Shown here one piece after another: positions 60,190-64,000 of a stretch of 64,000 nucleotides of DNA. The DNA comes from Podospora pseudoanserina. Taxonomy: Eukaryota; Ascomycota; Sordariomycetes; Sordariales; Podosporaceae. The notes beneath the pieces are model-generated. The model saw only the letters and a list, made by a program, of their open reading frames with translations. It made no database searches and was not told the origin of the DNA. The first letter of the stretch is position 1, and every line of letters starts with the position of its first letter. Location: NCBI RefSeq assembly GCF_035222485.1, contig NC_085925.1, positions 3,906,001-3,970,000 of the forward strand, given 5' to 3'. The position numbers and the translations under genes are program-made.

Positions 60190-61026
60190 ATTCGAGAGGT
60201 GCTCGGTACGTCGTGGTGAAGGTGATGTCGGAATGTAGACCCAGATTGGGAAGGTCGAGGTGTTGATCCGGGTCACTCCTTGACAGCAGATCGTGGAGAG
60301 ACACAACAGACACCAGTGAGACGCGAGAAACTGGGGAAAGCAACGATGTTTAAACTTTGAGCTCAAGACAGACCCTGCATGCTGCCATGCAAGTCTGTCC
60401 CAGGATCATGGGTGGTGTCGTTGCCCAGACTCCACTAGTCGTCGTGTCGACATGGCACTCTCGCTGCGTCGTACTGCATTCGGATTGTCTATTGTCCATA
60501 GACGTGGTGCGGGGACGTCGCGTGGGATGGAGGTACGAAGGTGCATCAGGAAGCATCAAGCGACCACTAACAGCTTGTCGTAGTTTGTTTGCGGTGGTCG
60601 TGATAGTGACGGGTGATTGTGGCATTATTCCTGGCACAGATTGCGCAATTGCACTGGCGTCCAGGTCGACGTCGTCGTGAGTGGGTCTGATTGGCCTGCC
60701 AAGGGGGAGAGTGGGGGTCGTTCAGCGGCTTTGATCCCGCGGAGCATCCACTTTTTACCTGTTGGCTTTGAAGGCTTTGGACTACGCTTTCACGCTTTGT
60801 CGACCACGGGGAAGGGCCAAGAATTGGAATCACGCAACCAACATGGCAAGATTCGAAGGAGACACCTAACAGAAATGCCGGGGTAGTTTTACCGATTCCG
60901 GCCACCCGACTCCCTGTCCACGGCCCGGCACCTGGATATGACGTCACTCACTCGGCTCGAAAAAACACTTGCCGGAAATAATATCATCCCATCAATGAAC
61001 GCGTCTCTATCAAATATCAAATCCAC
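60190..61026. other. Intergenic
   Basis: About 840 bases: permease promoter and 3' region of the next gene. No gene seen. Confidence 0.5.
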
Positions 61027-62180
61027 TTAAAAGGGTTCGACCGAAGCATGCGAATCCCGCACAAACTTGCGGATGTTGCGCCAGATCTTGGCGTTGCGCT
61101 ACGAATGAAACGGGTCAGCAACCGACATCTTCCTTCCAGTCAATGCCTTATTCACATACCTGTTTGGCGGCGTCCTCGGCGTAGTCCTTTCGCTCCTCAA
61201 ACACCTCAGTGAACCGGCGAAGGTCTCCCTGCATTTGGGTGCGCCAAGACTTGTCTCCATCTTGGACGATCGAATCCAGCTTGTCGATCAAAGGACCCAG
61301 GGAGTCGACCGTCGTGGTGAATAGCTTGGCCAGCTCCCGAGCGACCTTCAACCGGGTCCGGCCGCTCAAGACTTCAGTGTACAGCTCCACGAGAGGTTCG
61401 CCCTTGAGTCTGAGTCCAGGTTGGAGCAGTTCCGAGACTTTCTTGAGCTCGGCAGCAGCTGTCAGGACGTTGTAGTAGACCACGGTGACCATCTTGCTGA
61501 GTAGGGCGGCATCTTTGATCCACTCCCTTTTCTCCGCGTCCATCAGGTAGAGCTCATCGGTCATGGATGACTGGGAACAAACGGGTTAGTGAAATCGATG
61601 CCAAGTTTGGGACGTCAACGGTTCGCAAACCTTCATCGTACGCTCAAGACAAGCACCAAAGCTGTTGTACGTCGTCGCCATTTCCTCAGAAAGCACCACA
61701 CACCTCTCCATCTGTCTCCCAGCAGCCCCAAGAGGCCTTTCGAATCCACCAACGGGTCCCTCTCTGTACTCAATGGTAGCCCGCTCGATAAAGTTGGACG
61801 TGATTTCCGATCGCTCGATGATTTCCTTGAGATTGGCTGTAATCCCCCGGAGGCTGCGGAGCCCGGTAGAGGCAAGGTTAAGAATTTCGCGGACGGGCTT
61901 TGGCATCTCAGAAGGACTGAGCCTACAGCAGCAATTCAGTAAAAGATGATGAGTGGTGGACGATACAGAATCAGGAAAATACTTACCGCTCACCCTGACG
62001 GCCGGACAACCATCCATACTTCCTGACCTGCTCGTTCTCAAGCAAAGCCGTGTAGTAAACCGAGCCCAGCTTGTGAATCCATCTGGGCAACACGGCCATA
62101 TTGTGGTCCCAGTTCTTGCGCTCACCACAGAGGATGCCCTCCAGTGCGATCTGGACGGAATGAGTGTTAATGGTTGGCAT
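61027..62180 (-). CDS. Conserved-looking helical protein of unknown function
   Basis: Exons 61987-62180, 61631-61922, 61160-61570 and 61027-61098 join in frame for 322 residues; introns are 58, 60 and 61 bases. No signal peptide or membrane segment. It is almost all helical with heptad-like charge patterns (SLRGITANLKEIIERSEIT, KVARELAKLFTTTVDSLGPL, LRRFTEVFEERKDYAEDA), suggesting a coiled-coil or helical-bundle protein. I recognise no named domain. Four clean in-frame introns support a real gene. It lies outside the proposed regulon. Confidence 0.75.
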
Positions 62181-62814
62181 GGTTGCTTGTCTCTTGAGAT
62201 GGCAAGTCTGCGATGTGTGGAGTGGTCGAGAGGAAGATGAGAGGCCGACTGAAAAGCCAACAGAGAAAGCTTTTATCCTGGTCTACTATGATATTCACTT
62301 TGGTCCGTCTGTGTGGGAACAATCCGGTGAGTGTCTGGTGGGGCCGTGAGATGTTCCAGAATGCGAGTGAATACATGGGTGTAAACAGATGCTCCTACCT
62401 ATTTAACTGCTTAAAAGTTGCTCCCTGTCACATCTTGGGATGAACCAGAGCAGCCTTTCCCTCTGCTCTTGATGCGGCTGACGGTGCACCCCAGGGCAGT
62501 TGCGAGAAGCACACGGAAGACTGGCTGTCGTGATGAATCCGTGAACAAACTCTATCGGCTGCAGACTTATCACCAGCCAGAGAGCTCACAAGTCTTGATT
62601 CGACTACAACAGGTATCGTACTGCGCATTGGGAATCGCTCAATTGGATCCTCCACACCGAAATGTCTTCCGCCTTAAGACTAGCCCTACACAGACTTGTT
62701 CATTTCAACGCTTTCATCAGGCAACCTTCTGCGAGTGCTGCGCATGTGAAAAAAGACTTGAAATGTAACATCACCAAAAAGGTATGTTTCAAGGAAAAAG
62801 AGAGAAAAATAAAC
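62181..62814. other. Intergenic upstream of helical protein
   Basis: About 630 bases, no gene seen; ends at the tRNA. Confidence 0.5.
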
Positions 62815-62887
62815 TCCTCCGGGAAGGCTCGAACTTCCAACCTCCTGATTAACAGTCAGACGCGCTAGCCAATTGCGCCACAGAGGA
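62815..62887 (-). tRNA. tRNA-Asn (GTT)
   Basis: 73-base cloverleaf on the minus strand: acceptor TCCTCTG/CGGAGGA (one G-T pair), D stem GCGC/GCGC, anticodon stem TCTGA/TCAGG with loop CTGTTAA (anticodon GTT at 62851-62853), and T arm GGAAG-TTCGAGC-CTTCC. No intron, no encoded CCA. Confidence 0.97.
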
Positions 62888-62953
62888 TCTGTTGTGCGGG
62901 CCTCGAACTAGTGGCTATGTGCCAAACCGTCTTGGCACCTTCAGCTGCCCTTT

Positions 62954-64000
62954 TCACCCTATAATGTTGACCCCCCGGACTTCACTCCTAGAAACAACCA
63001 CTTCATTCCCGTCGATCTTCACCCGAAGACTCTTTGCAGCCTTTTCCATCACCTCCCTGGGCCCGAGTCCGCCGCCAGCCTCACTTCGACACTGTTGACC
63101 AAGAGCGAGGAGAGGGGCAATGGCAGCGTCTTTGTAGTCAAAAAACATCTCACTATAGTCAGATCCTCCCTCGTGTCTGGCTGTCTTGCGCATTCTGACT
63201 TGTCCAATAATGGTGGCAACCAAGAAGATGGACGCGACGAGTAGCTCAACCGCCAAAAAGGTCAGCCACGGCCAGGTGATTTGAACATAGGATTCCTGCT
63301 TCCACGCCTGCCCTGTGACATTGAAAGCATCGCTGGACAGCTGGAGTTCTTGATCGGTCGTTCTAAGTCTGAGGGAGTGTCAGTCAAAGCAACATGCCCG
63401 GTCATGTGAAGAGAAACATACCGGTAAGAGATACTCGTGGCGATATTTTTGAAGAGATATTTCATGGTATCTATTCGCGCCGTCGTGTTGATGATGGTCG
63501 TCTCGGTGTACAAGACCATCTGCATGATGGTTTTGATAAAGTCACTTCTTGTTACAACCCCACGGCTGGGCGAGTCCCACGGCTCGTAGTATGTTTCGCG
63601 CCCAGATCCCATCATGTATGTCTTCATCTCGCCCGCGATGAACTCCATGGCACGGTAGTTGGCACTGAAGCTCCCCGACGGAATCGAAGAGTTGGGTGGG
63701 CTCTCGAGATGCAGCGTGATATTCCACTTGGACGACGGGCTATGACGGCATCCAGTGGGCACGCCTACTTTGGAGCTGCAGTTCATGTTGAGGAAGAAGT
63801 CAGAGTCCTCCGGTGTTGGCTGTGAAGTGGTAGCAATAAGCTGGTTGTCGTGTATACCATTTCGGACAGTGGTGTTGTAGGTTTGGACGCATAGGTGAAA
63901 CAGAAACTCGAGGGCTTCGTGTCGAAACTGGTGTGTTGCACTGGCAATGTTGGAGCCGTTGGACATATCTGTCAGCTGCCGCATGTTCTCGTCGTTCTGT
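62954..64000 (-). CDS. Membrane protein, DUF3176-like, 5' part outside window
   Basis: Two exons visible: 63422 to the right edge and 62954-63368 (intron 53 bases), joining as SISYR-LRTTDQELQL. The upstream part is extracellular-looking, with many N-glycosylation sequons (NTTVR, NCSS, NITLH, NTTAR). Then SYVQITWPWLTFLAVELLV starts a transmembrane helix, followed by a cytoplasmic tail of about 75 residues. The pairing of LRTTD with a WPWL helix near the C-terminus is what I associate with fungal DUF3176 proteins, usually about 600 residues. The frame is open to position 64000, so the start lies outside. Function unknown. Confidence 0.8.

Overview
The window is nuclear DNA from a filamentous ascomycete (Pezizomycotina, most likely a Sordariomycete). 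Genes carry short introns of about 45-130 bases with GT-AG or occasional GC-AG borders and CTAAC-like branch sites. The proteins include fungal hallmarks: mannitol-1-phosphate dehydrogenase, a highly reducing polyketide synthase, a Zn2Cys6 regulator, a SesA-type NLR and a short tyrosinase. The species cannot be read from the sequence.

Layout. 1-3842: two housekeeping genes on the minus strand, COPI beta-prime (cut by the left edge) and mannitol-1-phosphate 5-dehydrogenase. 3843-10998: about 7 kb with no gene I can support. 10999-13994: a small secreted ricin-B-like protein and a membrane-anchored zincin protease. 14655-31636: a compact biosynthetic core of FAD-linked oxidase, P450, short-chain dehydrogenase, O-methyltransferase and a 2630-residue highly reducing PKS. 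31932-34567: a decayed SesA/NB-ARC/TPR NLR. 34892-51651: MFS exporter, second P450, Zn2Cys6 regulator, second short-chain dehydrogenase, LaeA-like methyltransferase and tyrosinase. 51781-64000: a hypothetical protein, a secreted FAD amine-oxidase-like enzyme, a secreted protein of unknown function, an amino acid permease, a helical protein, tRNA-Asn, and a membrane protein cut by the right edge.

How the genes work together. The five core enzymes match, class for class, those described for solanapyrone biosynthesis in Alternaria solani (sol1 PKS, sol2 O-methyltransferase, sol3 dehydrogenase, sol5 FAD oxidase/Diels-Alderase, sol6 P450). The Zn2Cys6 gene at 41995 could fill the sol4 role. I infer a solanapyrone-like pyrone/decalin pathway; it is not proven.

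The most striking signal is not a gene. The 9-mer TTCGGCCGA, built on the palindrome TCGGCCGA, occurs eight times between 17.6 and 57.5 kb. I saw all eight outside genes and none elsewhere in the window. Seven of the eight lie about 170-400 bases from a start codon, and one of those is in the shared PKS/O-methyltransferase promoter; the eighth is a second copy 34 bases downstream of a first. It looks like the operator of a zinc-cluster activator. It ties the core to the exporter, the second P450, the second dehydrogenase/methyltransferase pair and a secreted protein, so the regulon appears far larger than the core.
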